A stretch of 64,000 nt of DNA from Mytilisepta virgata (GCA_028015205.1 CM051517.1:56171455-56235454), one strand, 5' to 3'; positions 47,141 to 58,380 are shown, counted from the first letter of the stretch. A program made the numbers and translations. Notes: generated by a model not told the origin, from the sequence alone.

Positions 47141-47424
47141 GCCTTATTAATTATGCACCTACCGACCTTGTTTTTATATTTGATGTAATAAGAAATACAC
47201 GTGTTTTTGACTAACATAACAGTAAGATATAAAAATATTCTGTAAAATTTCATAGGTCACAATTTTATTCTCTCATGGTGATGGTGCATTACTTCAATAT
47301 ATAAAATTCTTTAAAATGACTAGAATTATCGTTTTTTAACATCTTAAGTCACAAAATGTATTTAATATTAAACTAGCAGTTCATCTGATAATAACTTCAA
47401 GATTCACCTCTGCAATAAACTATA

Positions 47425-48150
47425 GGCAAACAGGATGTGGCTGCACAACAGATCGAAAAAAATTATTACACGCTACAACTCAACATTATGAAGCTGCAGA
47501 CAAAATATAAAATCTTCCCTTATGCAGAAGCCAAGAAAACATTCACGAAAGTTTCCTACCCAAATTCATTCGGACGGACGGAGTAAAGCGGTTATTAGAC
47601 CTGCTATCATGGAAATATGAACCTTGCTTCTTTCTTAAGATTTAACTTATGCATCCCTCACATTTCAAATATTGACATCCGGTTTTCCATAGAAAAGCTT
47701 CTTATCTCTATATAATAAAACTGAAATAACATGATATTCTGACCTCCCTTTCATGGTATAATGAACCAAACTGTGCTAATTTACTATGGTATTCTGACCC
47801 CCCCCCCCCCCCCCCCCCCCCGCCCCCATTATGGAAAACTGACCCCCATTTTTGTAATAATATCTTTCACTTTTCCATGATAGGGGTCAAAATCTCTTTG
47901 GAGAATTTATCCCCGAAATCAGAATACCATCTTATATATGGTACTACATGTATGGGGCCATGGAGTCAATGAAAATTAATTTAAAATTTAAACAAACATA
48001 CAGATCGACCAAATTTTCAAATTTAATGTAATAAGAAACGCACAACCTAAAAATAGGACACAGTTACAAATATTCTGTAAATTGGACAGAATCTTATTAT
48101 CTCAGTGTGCATTACATTTACTTCAAATATAAAATACTTCAAAATGACAG
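47425..48150. repeat. 3' flank of copy B (duplicate of 35,095-36,780 with deletion)
   Basis: One ~165-bp unit with CGGACGGACGG end (47,425-47,585), a jump that omits the ~680 bp present in copy A, then the ~62-bp units, a C tract (47,799-47,821) and the AT-rich 3' flank. At 48,110-48,130 the SINE seen in copy A is absent, and the sequence GCATTACATTTACTTCAAAT is continuous. Confidence 0.75.
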
Positions 48151-48159
48151 AATAATCTG

Positions 48160-48165
48160 TTTATT
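48160..48165 (-). terminator. Poly(A) signal for copy B
   Basis: AATAAA on the minus strand about 205 bases past the stop, at the position matching copy A. Confidence 0.55.
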
Positions 48166-48367
48166 AACACCTTAAATCACAAAATGTATAATTTAATAAA
48201 ACTAATAATTCATTGGCTTTTTTTGTACTACATGAAGATTTAATCAACAACAAAATAATTATAAAAATACTATTAATCTAATGAAATATGTTCAGAGATG
48301 ATTTCTTTGCATAAATAAACCACTAGCTACAATATTATAAAAGTTTTATAATGTTTTTAAATATAGA

Positions 48368-50314
48368 TTAAAAGTGATCTATGACTGTAAGTAGCCGAGA
48401 AATACAACATTCACGTGAGTTGTCAATAATACGTGTCATTATGGAAACAGCTGTAATGTAGGCTTGTTTGGCTTCTTCATTTCTATGTAAAAGTTTTAGC
48501 GCAAAACCTAGATACTCGAACGATATAGCAGTTTCATCATTGTCGATATTCAACATGAATTCCTTTTTTATGATAGTTCTTAGTAAGTTCTGTACAGCTT
48601 TCCAACATTTTACAATATTACTATTCTTATATTGACATAGAAAAGTAAGAATTATGCCAAATACAAGCGGTGGAATTTCTATTTTATGATCACATTTTGT
48701 TTCTAATTCTTGAGGTAACAATATGGATTCAGGTAAAATTTCTAAACACTTTACACTGTAATGTCTCAGAAATGATAATGGAGTAATCTGTTTCGGCACC
48801 AAAGCTTGAATATGTTTAGAATGTTCATATTCCCAGAGTAGTTTGTCAGATGTAAACTTTGACATAACGCAAAATAAAACCTGCAATGATTTGTTATAAT
48901 GCTTCATTCTGTAGAAAAGGGATGCCAGTAATAACCATCCTGACACTGCGTCATGATGGACACCTCGTAAATTGTATGACAAAGCTTCCTTGTATTGTCT
49001 GTAAGATTTTTTATTCTTGCCTTTGATTTCTAATGACAACTGATTGGATTTCGTCTGACAAAATAGAGATATAAGTATAAAAATATTGTCGCGTGATATA
49101 GATACGAAGGGTCGATGATACAAGTACATGTAGGTCAAGCGATTTAATCTATCTCTTTTTTCTGAAATTTTTTCAAATAATTTATAATATAGATAGCCAT
49201 ATTTTCCAAATAAATATGAAACTCTATCAACAACATGACAATTATTTAATTTTGAAGCTGTAGTAAAATCTGACAACCTTTCCGATGACAATATACAAAT
49301 CCATCCGACGTTATATAAATTCTTCAAGGTTCGTAATAGCATTTTTCGCTGAATATCATTAAATCGGTTTTCAAATAAATTATTTTCCGGGATAAAATAA
49401 TGTGGACATATTCCGTACTCTACATTATAAATCAATCTCTTGAAACACGACATGAAACAAGAGATAAGATTACACGGTGTCCACTTAGAAATATCGGACC
49501 ATTCTGATTCCCAGAACAACACAGTCTTGAGAAAATAAGAACATAATAAACCTTTAACTTCTGCTGTCTTCTCTATTATGTCCTTTAATAGTATTTTTAA
49601 TAAGCCGTATACTAAGAGTTGTGTATGTGTAAAGGAAAATATCAATTGTTTCTCGGCCATTGAAAATGAAATTCGCCATTCCAATTCTTCATTTGTTGAG
49701 CCCTTTGCCCCTATCGGTACGAAAAGAACTCCGTATTTTATTATATCTTGAATAAGGTCTGTCTTCGGCCACGAATTACGAGATCTTATTACCCACTGTT
49801 TAGCATCTTTTATCCACGATGTACTATGAAAGCTATTAGCCACGTCAATATCGACAAAATCAGATGATGTTGAACAACAAGGTCCATGAAGTTCTCTTTC
49901 TGGGCGATCTTTCAAATGGAATTCCATGAAAAGTTTATTAGAAAAATACCAAGAGCTTCCGTTATTTTCACACCATTTATGTTTAATATCCTCATCAAAA
50001 TTAATTGGTATTAATTTAGTAAAGCCAGTTTTTGTATTCTGAGTATCCATGACTATTGCTTCTGTATCATCTGGTACATCTGACATTTCTTGATAAACTG
50101 GAAAGACCTTAGGAATAACCATGAAATCGAAATCACTTCCTGGGAAGTCTAGTCCCTCCCCTCTACTTCCACTAGTAAATACGTAAAACTCGGGATTAAT
50201 ATTTCCGTAGTCTCTAGCTGATGATATTTCCCGTAAGCTTTTTACAATTTCTTCTGTACCAATTACTTTACACATATAATTATATAAAGCCAAGGATTCT
50301 GATTGGGAAGACAT
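48368..50314 (-). CDS. cGAS-like/Mab-21-like nucleotidyltransferase with TPR-like C-terminus, copy B
   Basis: 648 residues, starting MSSQSESLALYN as in copy A, intact to the TAA at 48,368. GS at 49-50 and SDFD (61, 63) are kept, as is FVDIDV near 155-157. EWRISFSMAEKQL and the TPR-like helices are also conserved. By direct comparison I count about 40 replacements in the first ~195 residues, about 5 in the next ~190 and about 40 in the last ~260. Replacements near the active site include DLMLILRDY against DFMVIPKVF and the run after NKLF (127-142). A pyrimidine tract plus AG sits just before the ATG, as in copy A, but the upstream exon of copy A has no match here, so the 5' end of this gene is unresolved. 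Both genes lie on the minus strand about 11.4 kb apart. Confidence 0.87.
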   Translation of the reverse strand: MSSQSESLALYNYMCKVIGTEEIVKSLREISSARDYGNINPEFYVFTSGSRGEGLDFPGSDFDFMVIPKVFPVYQEMSDVPDDTEAIVMDTQNTKTGFTKLIPINFDEDIKHKWCENNGSSWYFSNKLFMEFHLKDRPERELHGPCCSTSSDFVDIDVANSFHSTSWIKDAKQWVIRSRNSWPKTDLIQDIIKYGVLFVPIGAKGSTNEELEWRISFSMAEKQLIFSFTHTQLLVYGLLKILLKDIIEKTAEVKGLLCSYFLKTVLFWESEWSDISKWTPCNLISCFMSCFKRLIYNVEYGICPHYFIPENNLFENRFNDIQRKMLLRTLKNLYNVGWICILSSERLSDFTTASKLNNCHVVDRVSYLFGKYGYLYYKLFEKISEKRDRLNRLTYMYLYHRPFVSISRDNIFILISLFCQTKSNQLSLEIKGKNKKSYRQYKEALSYNLRGVHHDAVSGWLLLASLFYRMKHYNKSLQVLFCVMSKFTSDKLLWEYEHSKHIQALVPKQITPLSFLRHYSVKCLEILPESILLPQELETKCDHKIEIPPLVFGIILTFLCQYKNSNIVKCWKAVQNLLRTIIKKEFMLNIDNDETAISFEYLGFALKLLHRNEEAKQAYITAVSIMTRIIDNSRECCISRLLTVIDHF

Positions 50315-50637
50315 TTCTATAAAAAAAAATATAGACGTATCGTTGAATAAATAACAGTGTTACATGAAGTAGTTAATAGGTATTAAACTTTCATTCTCCT
50401 AGGCAAGGTATTGTACGCATTACAAACAAAGGTTGTCTGAGAGTTAATTGTTTTATAAAATGTATCTTATGTTACATTAATAATGAATTTAACAGTTTAA
50501 TGTGTTTTTATATGCATAGAGTGATGCTTCACAATTCAGTTGGTAGCTATATGTGTCGCTGACACTACCGCTATGCTTTCCGTACAAAAGTAATGCTATT
50601 TTGATCTTTAACTGTCATTTTTGTCTTGTTATACCCA

Positions 50638-51010
50638 CATTGTGGGTATATTGTCGTTGTCTCTGTCCGTCCGTCCGTCACACTTTCTTGTCAACTCCTC
50701 ATTCAGTTTTTGGTATAGCATTTCAATTCCTTCACAGTAGTATTGCATATATCCTATAGATGCGCAATAATATTTTAAATTTTTTGATTTCGCTCAACGG
50801 GTGAGATGTTGGACCGAAAACGAGCGAATTATCATAATATGTTTGTGACATCAACTCCTCATTCATTATTGATGCAAGGCTTCTACATTCATTATAGAAT
50901 GATTGTACATGTGATGTAGGTGCGCAATAATGTTTTAAAATTTTAATTTCTTTCGTGGAGCAAAATTTGGGACCGAAAATGAGCAAATTTTCAACATATG
51001 CTTAAAACAT
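50638..51010 (-). repeat. Reversed satellite-type units inserted in the copy B 5' region
   Basis: Starts with ATACCCACATTGTGGGTATA (a perfect palindrome) and GTCCGTCCGTCCGTCAC, then two units with AACTCCTCATTCA, GATGCGCAATAATGTTTTAA and GGACCGAAAATGAGCAAAT boxes. It interrupts sequence that is continuous in copy A. Confidence 0.75.
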
Positions 51011-51575
51011 TAATTTCTGAGGCATTTTTTATGCTAGGATTCTGGTTTGTCCATGATGGACAGATCCAAAAAAAGATACCAACACACAATTTTTGACCCA
51101 TGGCATATAGGAAGTATTATAATTATCAAAATATGCTGTTGATTTTTTTTCCATTTAAAGCAAAAGTGTAAAGAAATTTTCTGACCTTATCAAATCTGCC
51201 AGATCCCCACACCCCCTCCCCTCAAATTCAAATGGTCATCCCCTTATTGGGTTATGGTTTTTGTATAAAAAAAAAAAAATGAAAACAGAGTAATGCAGAT
51301 GTGGCACTGGGTTCTGCGGAATTCCTTTTGAATTTGTTATTTAAAAAGTATTTTAAAACTATTTTCTTATTTTAAAAAATTTAAATATGTATCTGTAAAT
51401 ATGGAAATTATTGCAATGTTTTTATTATTGCGAAAATTGCGATCGGTTTAGGATCGCAATATTAAAAACTCGAATTTTTAATGCATATTTTCACGTTCGA
51501 TTTATTCTAGATTTGTCTCGTAGACATTCGGAGACAGGTTTGGTATATACTTAATTGTATAGTTATTGTTTTGGC
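51011..51575. other. Spacer
   Basis: Within the block inserted at the copy B 5' region. No gene seen. Confidence 0.35.
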
Positions 51576-51578
51576 AGC

Positions 51579-51579
<1 letters not shown>

Positions 51580-51653
<74 letters not shown>

Positions 51654-51660
51654 TGTGTGT
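51580..51660. repeat. (AT)n microsatellite
   Basis: Run of AT/TA from 51,580 to about 51,650, then ATATGTGTGTGTATAT. The tyrosine/isoleucine-rich frame on the minus strand is an artefact. Confidence 0.95.
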
Positions 51661-51982
51661 GTATATATGTATATATATAATAACATTTTGAATTCTAATA
51701 TTTTTTAATCCATTAGTTAAAACAATTACATTAATAAAACTTCCATCTTCAATTTTTACACGATCTCCGATCGCAATAAAAAAAAACTCCTTTTTCACAC
51801 GGTCGCCGATCGCAATAATTAAACCTCGCAATTTTGTCTGTGGTAGAAGAATCGCAATAATAAGTGCACTCGAAATTTCCGAATTTACAGTACACAGACT
51901 AGAGGAATTGAACCTCAAACTCGCATAGATTATACGAGTCCACCAGGGTACTGTTTTTTTAATATTTTTTTTCTATATATTT

Positions 51983-52762
51983 AAGGTCTTTCCTTTCACT
52001 ATAAGGAAAGACCTTACTGTATTTCTTCTGATTATTATTCTTTTTCCGCCAAAATTTAACGAAATTTCCCAAAAAAGTATGTGACATGTTGAAATGATAT
52101 TAGGTATCAAGTATCGGTTGACCAAAAGCTATCTTGTGGTTAGGGCATTCTTTTTCCGCCAAACTTTGAAGACATTTCCCCAAAAAAGTATGCGACATGT
52201 TGAAATAATATTAGGTATCAAGTATCGGTTGACCGAAAGCCATCTTGTGGTTAGGGCACTATACTGTAACATTTCCTTTATAGCGGTTTTCTCCCCTAAC
52301 ACCGAAAACCTTGTTATCGCTTTTCCTAAAAAATTCCGCCAAACTTTAATGACATTTCCCAAAAAAAAAAACCATTATAGATATGAAAAAAATGTTAATA
52401 CAAAAAAGGTCAGTTTCAAAAGACCTACATTTAGTACCAAGGTCAAAAGTCAGAGATCAAGGTCATCGAAAAAGTACTTAGCAACAGATGGAAAAGTAAC
52501 TAGCAACCATATATATTTATGCTCAGGACCCTATTATACCGCTGTAGAGGTGAAAGTTGAAGGTCAAGGGTCAAGGTCATTGAAAAATTCCTTAGCAACT
52601 GATGGAAAACTACCTAGCAACCATATATATTAATGCAGAGGACCATATTATAGAGCCGTAGAGGTCAAAATGGAAGGTCAATGGTCAAGGTCATTGAAAA
52701 AGTCCTTAGCAACTGATGGAAAAGTACCAAGAACAAAAAGGTAAAAGGAAAGACCTTTCAAT
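51983..52762. mobile_element. ~780-bp element with AAGGTCTTTCCTTT inverted ends and internal tandem units
   Basis: Left end AAGGTCTTTCCTTTC, right end (inverted) AAGGTCTTTCCTTTTAC. Just inside the left end GAAAGACCTT occurs again, giving a small hairpin. The interior has two ~113-bp units with TTCTTTTTCCGCCAAA, GTGACATGTTGAAAT and GGTATCAAGTATCGGTTGAC, then three ~112-bp units with GGTCAAGGTCATTGAAAAA and CCTTAGCAACTGATGGAAAA. A 179-codon frame through both sets just reads the repeats and has no support as a gene. Confidence 0.7.
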
Positions 52763-53045
52763 TGTTCATGAACAATTGACTTTTAATTGTATATATTTTT
52801 ATATTTACATATTTTAATAATTTATGTTGACCCCAGCTCTACTAAGACACATGAATCCACATCGTTAATTTATCATAAGATGTTGATCAACTAAAGAATG
52901 TCGGGGATTAACATAAAGATCTTTGATCCTAAAATAAACTTTGCATGGTTTATTTTAACTCGGGGTAAGTTTTGTCCTTAACACTAAATTTTCATCAAAA
53001 TCATCATTTCGATGAAACAAATTGGGGGGAAGTTGTTTGTTTAAG
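52763..53045. other. Spacer to the resumption of copy B 5' sequence
   Basis: CAATTGTTCATGAACAATTG palindrome at 52,758-52,777. AT-rich beyond. At 53,046-53,150 the sequence again matches copy A (39,250-39,350). Confidence 0.5.
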
Positions 53046-53149
53046 ACAAAATCAGGATGACAAGACCAAAATAAGATATTTTGCCTTGCAGTCAATCAAG
53101 ACTGGTTAAGATTAACTCTTAAAAGCCAAGAATAAAAATTATAAAAATC

Positions 53150-53660
53150 AGAATTCTGAAACTATTTTGCGCATTTACATATAGTACATGACAATACTGT
53201 ATAGAAATTAAATGCATGAAATTAAAAATGAATGAGGAGTTTAGGTCACAAGCTTAAATTCATAATTTTTGAAATTCGCTCCCTATGGTCCACAGTTTTT
53301 GAAAATCAAAATTCTAAATCTTATTGCACATCTACATACAGTGTGTGACAATAATGTATAGAAATTAAATGTATAATAGATTGAGGCAGTCGGTAACGAC
53401 AGCTATCCCCGCACTCCCCACACTTTGTATACGTCTGCACCTTTTCACAATCATATTTTCGAATAAAGGCTCACATTTTGGAAAATCAAAATTCTAAAAC
53501 CTTACAGCGCATCTGCCTACAGTTTATGACAATACTGTATAGAAATTAAATTCATAAAATAAAATTTTGCGCATCTATTTACAGTGTGTGATAATATTGT
53601 ATAGAAATAATTTAATGTCTTTCGGCCCTAATTTTTGAAAATCATACAAACGGAAGGACA
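53150..53660 (+). repeat. Satellite units, forward orientation, broken by element ends
   Basis: Three diverged units of the 39.5-kb type (near 53,150, 53,270 and 53,465) with a CTATCCCCGCACTCCCC end at 53,403 and an AAACGGAAGGACAGACGG tail near 53,650. Confidence 0.75.
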
Positions 53661-53689
53661 GACGGATGGGGCGATAACAATGGCTGCAT

Positions 53690-53901
53690 TTCATCTTTGA
53701 TCTTTGAAAATGGTCATACTTCATCTCCGCGATAAATGTATACTTCAACTCCGCGAATTGAATTAATTAAATCATATTATGTATTATAATAAATGTGTTA
53801 AAGTATACAATCCAGGGAAAAAACGCCATGAGCTTCCACTCACTCACTCACTCACTCGATTCATATTTTAGAGTTGTTCTGTGAACATTTGCCAACTCAA
53901 G
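53690..53901. other. Element edge with CTTCATCTCCGCG repeats and an ACTC microsatellite
   Basis: CTTCATCTCCGCG-type motifs at about 53,690-53,760 are matched in inverse at 54,810-54,865 (CGCGGAGATGAA). (CACT)n lies at about 53,837-53,858. The inverted motifs could be ends of an element that contains the FLYWCH fragment. Confidence 0.5.
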
Positions 53902-54185
53902 ATGGATTTCATACACACCGAAACCAATCGTGCTAATAAATGCGTTATTTATCACAACTTTACGTACAGAAAAGCTAATGTTCTGAAAAATGGTGATGTT
54001 GTGTATAGATGCAGCACCGAGAAACATGCAAGGCCGGCATCATGATTGATCAGTTTGGAACGTACTCATCTAGAGAAATTTCCCGTCAGCAATACGTTGA
54101 AGTACTCTGCTCAGACAGATATTTGAACTGTGCGAAGTCTCCCACTGTTCTTCGGAGTTATCATTTTAAATATAAACAATTTTAG
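53902..54185 (+). pseudogene. FLYWCH-type zinc finger fragment, frameshifted
   Basis: The frame at 53,902-54,045 gives 47 residues with CVIYHNFTYRK and NGDVVYRCSTEKH, which match the first half of a FLYWCH finger (conserved aromatics and first Cys). Its second half continues in another frame from 54,027 (CKAGIMIDQFGTYSS) to the stop at 54,185, so a single shift near 54,025 breaks the domain. FLYWCH fingers occur in cellular regulators and in MULE/Phantom-type transposases, which would fit a transposon context here. Family assignment is by recall of the pattern. Confidence 0.5.
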
Positions 54186-54840
54186 GAAAAGGTAATATAA
54201 TATTTTATCATATATTTATAGAAAAAAGGAGGTAAAATTGTACCCTACAATAAAATTGTAAATTGTACATATGCCCGCACAAATCTTATAAGAATTGGCT
54301 TAGCGGGCTAATATGACTTTGATATCAACTGTTTCCGGCTTATATCAACTGTTTCTGTTTTATATCACACCCTGTTATAAATCAGTCGTTTCCGTAATCG
54401 ATTCTAAACTTACTAGCAAATAGAAACACGGCAGACGATAGCTGGACGAAACTGTGGATTATATTAATTCGCTCAAAAACGTTAATACAAACAGAAAAAC
54501 ATTAAGTGACAAAACATTTTGACTAAATGGATGAGGGGCAATGACGACTTGCAGCACCTTGAGGATATTCGGTGATACGGCAATGAAACTGAAATCATTG
54601 AGATAAGAATTTTCATGGAGACCTATAAAACACCAATGTTGAAGTATATGATAAAAATACCATAACTTGTCATTATTCATATCAGACTCATTATCAACCC
54701 ATGGTCAAAATTATCCCTCGATCCTGGCGGCTCTCGGGTTGATATCTTGACCTAAAGCCGATAATAGGTGGGATATGGGAAAAATGCCATGTTGTAATCT
54801 TTATAGATCGCGGAGATGAAATGTTTTTATTCGCGGAGAT
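54186..54840. other. Non-coding with a decayed fold-back
   Basis: At about 54,690-54,795, TTATCAACCC and GGTTGATATC with CATGGT/CCATG form an imperfect hairpin related to 31,864-31,975. No gene. Confidence 0.45.
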
Positions 54841-56415
54841 GAAGGATTTTTTCACGGAGATGAAGTGCGCAGATAACAATATCCTCGAAATTCTTCCAAG
54901 TGCGGGGATAATTAGATACTTTAAGACAACTGGCTTATACCGATATTCGCGATTCGATTCGATATACATGTTTTATTAATTCTATTTTCATATAACTAGT
55001 TGTTAAGACAATGAAAACATTAAAATATATTTCCTTTTTTATTTCCATACGCGAAGATAAATGTATTCATGGTATGATATTGTAAAACTGTACTTAAAAC
55101 TAAGTATTTCCATTTTCCATTCTCTATTCTGTATGTTGCGAAACAGCACATAGGACAATAGAAAACAAGGAAAATAAATGGAAATGGTGAGCTGTCAAAT
55201 GGACATAAAACGACTTAAATGTACAAGATCCACAAGCCGAACAAAACCAAATACAAAATCGTAAAAAAAAACAACCAAACTAAAAAGTTGTGTATTATCT
55301 ACATATAAGTCGTTTTATGTCCTTTTTGACAGGTTACCATTTCCATTAATTTTCCTTGTTTTAAAAATATACATACCTTGGCTGTAATCTGACATTATCA
55401 TTAAACTGAAAGAAGAACAAGGAAGTTTCCAGGTATGTCACGTTAGTTGCTTATTCCCGTTTCCCGTTTCCTGATTCAATAATGAATAATTGGTTACCAG
55501 TTTCTTATTAAAATGCGGTGTTTCGGGGAAAAAAGTTTGTCAAAATAAGGAAGAAGAAAGGATTTGTTTTGTCTACTTAGACAGGAAAAAGCTCCTAAAC
55601 ACAACCAAAATATTATGAATGTTTTTTTTTTAATCTTAACCTACTCATTTATATGAAATTGATGTTGGATCAACAGTGTAACGATAACCCAGAAGCCATT
55701 CTTGCGGATGAATTAATTACTATTGCTTATGGTGATTGACATAAATCACTGTTTTTTATTTTGTTTTTGTTGTTTTGAATTTCGAAATCACGAATGTAGA
55801 ATATCAAAATTTTGACATCTGAAAGCATGAAGATTTCAAATTCTATAAACTCGAAAATGTCTGGATATTCTCAATTTCTTCCCTGTATTAGCATGAGCAT
55901 TGAACTGAAATATTAAATTTGTCACCATGTTCGGTTTATTTTGCAATCGGTAGAAATAAAATGTTCAGTTATGGCGGATTGATTTTTCTCAAACTATTGA
56001 ATTCCAAATTCCTTGAAAAAAATTATTTGATTCAGAAATAAAGGGAAAAAAATGATTTTGGCTATAGTAATATATTATTGAATTTCACATGTATTTCAGA
56101 AAGGAACTTTTAGAGACATGAATGACAAACATCTAAAGTCGTTCTCTGACTCTGCGTCATGATCACAAAAAAGTTTCCAATAAATTTCAAATAATTTCGT
56201 TGAAGTGTTCTGGGCAGTAAAGACTGAATAAAATAATACAGTATGATAAATTCTTTTAATACAACATTTAATGTACTTATGTCAAATCACCTTGTTAACG
56301 GTTCTTAATTAGATGACATTTGTTTAGGGACGAGATCAAAAGTTCAATGTAGGATAAAAAACTTAATTCACATAGTTTTTTCACTGACCCCCCCCCCCCC
56401 CCCCGCCCCCCTTCT
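54841..56415 (+). repeat. Tandem duplication, unit 1 (1,575 bp)
   Basis: Begins GAAGGATTTTTTCACGGAGA and ends with a C tract plus CCCCCTTCT. It carries the GTGCGGGGATAATTA segment, a ~195-bp fold-back (55,166-55,360, arms of the GGAAATGGTGAGCTGTCAAA type) and the truncated left end of a MITE (from about 56,325). No gene. Confidence 0.92.
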
Positions 56416-57642
56416 GAAGGATTTTTTCACGGAGATGAAGTGCGCAGATAACAATATCCTCGAAATTCTTCGAAGTGCGGGGATAATTAGATACTTTAAG
56501 ACAACTGGCTTATACCGATATTCGCGATTTGATTCGATATACATGTTTTATTAATTCTATTTTTATATAACTAGTTGTTAAGACAATGAAAACATTAAAA
56601 TATATTTCCTTTTTTATTTCCATACGCGAAGATAAATGTATTCATGGTATGGTATTGTAAAACTGTACTTAAAACTAAGTATTTCCAGTTTCCATTCTCT
56701 ATTCTGTATGTTGCGAAACAGCACATAGGACAATAGAAAACAAGGAAAATAAATGGAAATGGTGAGCTGTCAAATGGACATAAAACGACTTAAATGTACA
56801 AGATCCACAAGCCGAACAAAACCAAATACAAAATCGTAAAAAAAACAACCAAACTAAACAGTTGTGTATTATCTACATATAAGTCGTTTTATGTCCTTTT
56901 TGACAGGTTACCATTTCCATTAATTTTCCTTGTTTTAAAAATATACATACCTTGGCTGTAATCTGACATTATCATTAAACTGAAAGAAGAACAAGGAAGT
57001 TTCCAGGTATGTCACGTTAGTTGCTTATTCCCGTTTCCCGTTTCCTGATTCAATAATGAATAATTGGTTACCAGTTCCTTATTAAAATGCGGTGTTTCGC
57101 GAAAAAAGTTTGTCAAAATAAGGAAGAAGAAAGGATTTGTTTTGTCTACTTAGACAGGAAAAAGCTCCTAAACACAACCAAAATATTATGAATGTTTTTT
57201 TTTTAATCTTAACCTACTCATTTATATGAAATTGATGTTGGATCAACAGTGTAACGATAACCCAGAAGCCATTCTTGCGGATGAATTAATTACTATTGCT
57301 TATGGTGATTGACATAAATCACTGTTTTTTATTTTGTTTTTGTTGTTTTGAATTTCGAAATCACGAATGTAGAATATCAAAATTTTGACGTCTGAAAGCA
57401 TGAAGATTTCAAATTCTATAAACTCGAAAATGTCTGGATATTCTCAATTTCTTCCCTGTATTAACATGAGCATTGAACTGAAATATCAAATTTGTCACCA
57501 TGTTCGGTTTATTTTGCAATCGGTAGAAATAAAATGTTCAGTTATGGCGGATTGATTTTTCTCAAACTATTGAATTCCAAATTCCTTGAAAAAAATTATT
57601 TGATTCAGAAATAAAGAGAAAAAATGATATTGGCTATAGTAA

Positions 57643-58380
57643 ATAAGGTACATAACAGTATTAACAAAACTCGTAAGTCCATAAGACGTGTGACAAAACT
57701 GGTATCACACCACTGGAAAGTTGCAACCGTAATGGTCCTGACTTGGTACAGGCATTTCAAAAGAAATGGTGGGTTGAATCTAGGTTTTACAGCGCGCCAA
57801 ACCTCCCGCTTCCATTACGGCATAAAAGTACCAGTGGTGGTAATCAACATAGATATGCTGATGTCAAAGTTGGTAAAGTAGAAACAAAACACCAAGATAA
57901 GTTATAAAAAACAATCTTCAATGATAGTAGTAGAAGATACTGAATATTTTTCAACCAAATCTTGGTATTTGAAAAAGAATTTCGTAAGAGACCTTTTTAG
58001 ACGCATTTCCTCGTATTCCTGGCTAAGAAGTCTGTCACGCAGATGTTTATGGCGTTCAAGGAAATCAGAGTAGTTGGAACATGCTCTAGCGTAACGAATC
58101 AATTGAGAAATATAAACACCATATGCAGGAGATGTTGGGATATTGCTGCATAGGTAAGGAAAATTTATAATTTTAAAATCAAAATCGTCTCTTTTATCGT
58201 ATATCTTGGTGCTTAGTTTACCACTACTGTCAAATTCGAGATGAAGGTCTAGAAAGGATGCTGTACAAGTTGTTTCTGTAGTTTCTTTAATTTCGAGTTC
58301 TGGTGGATATATCAATGGAAGCCATTGAGCAAAAGAAGGATTGTTCATGGACAAAACATCATTATATTATTATATATCAA
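57643..58380 (-). mobile_element. 3' end of a retroelement inserted in unit 2
   Basis: Units 1 and 3 read GGCTATAGTAATATATTATT without a break at this place, so the inserted stretch is exact to within a few bases. It carries an RT-associated C-terminal frame on the minus strand and then about 250 bases of non-coding tail. A 5'-truncated insertion is the simplest reading. Confidence 0.8.
57902..58354 (-). pseudogene. C-terminal fragment of a reverse transcriptase
   Basis: 150 residues with SMNNPSFAQWLPLIYPPELE, TASFLDLHLEF, KIYDKRDDFDFKIINFPY and SNIPTSPAYGVYISQLIRYA blocks. These resemble the segment that follows the catalytic motif in a family of metazoan retroelement RTs, in which the YVDD-type motif comes just before the first block. 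The catalytic core itself is absent. The frame is unbroken, but the piece is too short to work. I could not decide between Penelope-like and non-LTR origin. Confidence 0.65.

Noticed and set aside
51502..51918. 138-codon minus-strand frame
   Set aside because: Half of it is the (AT)n microsatellite and the rest has no motif.
52094..52633. 179-codon plus-strand frame with internal repeats
   Set aside because: The repeats follow the DNA tandem units whose period happens to preserve frame; no domain, no exon signals.
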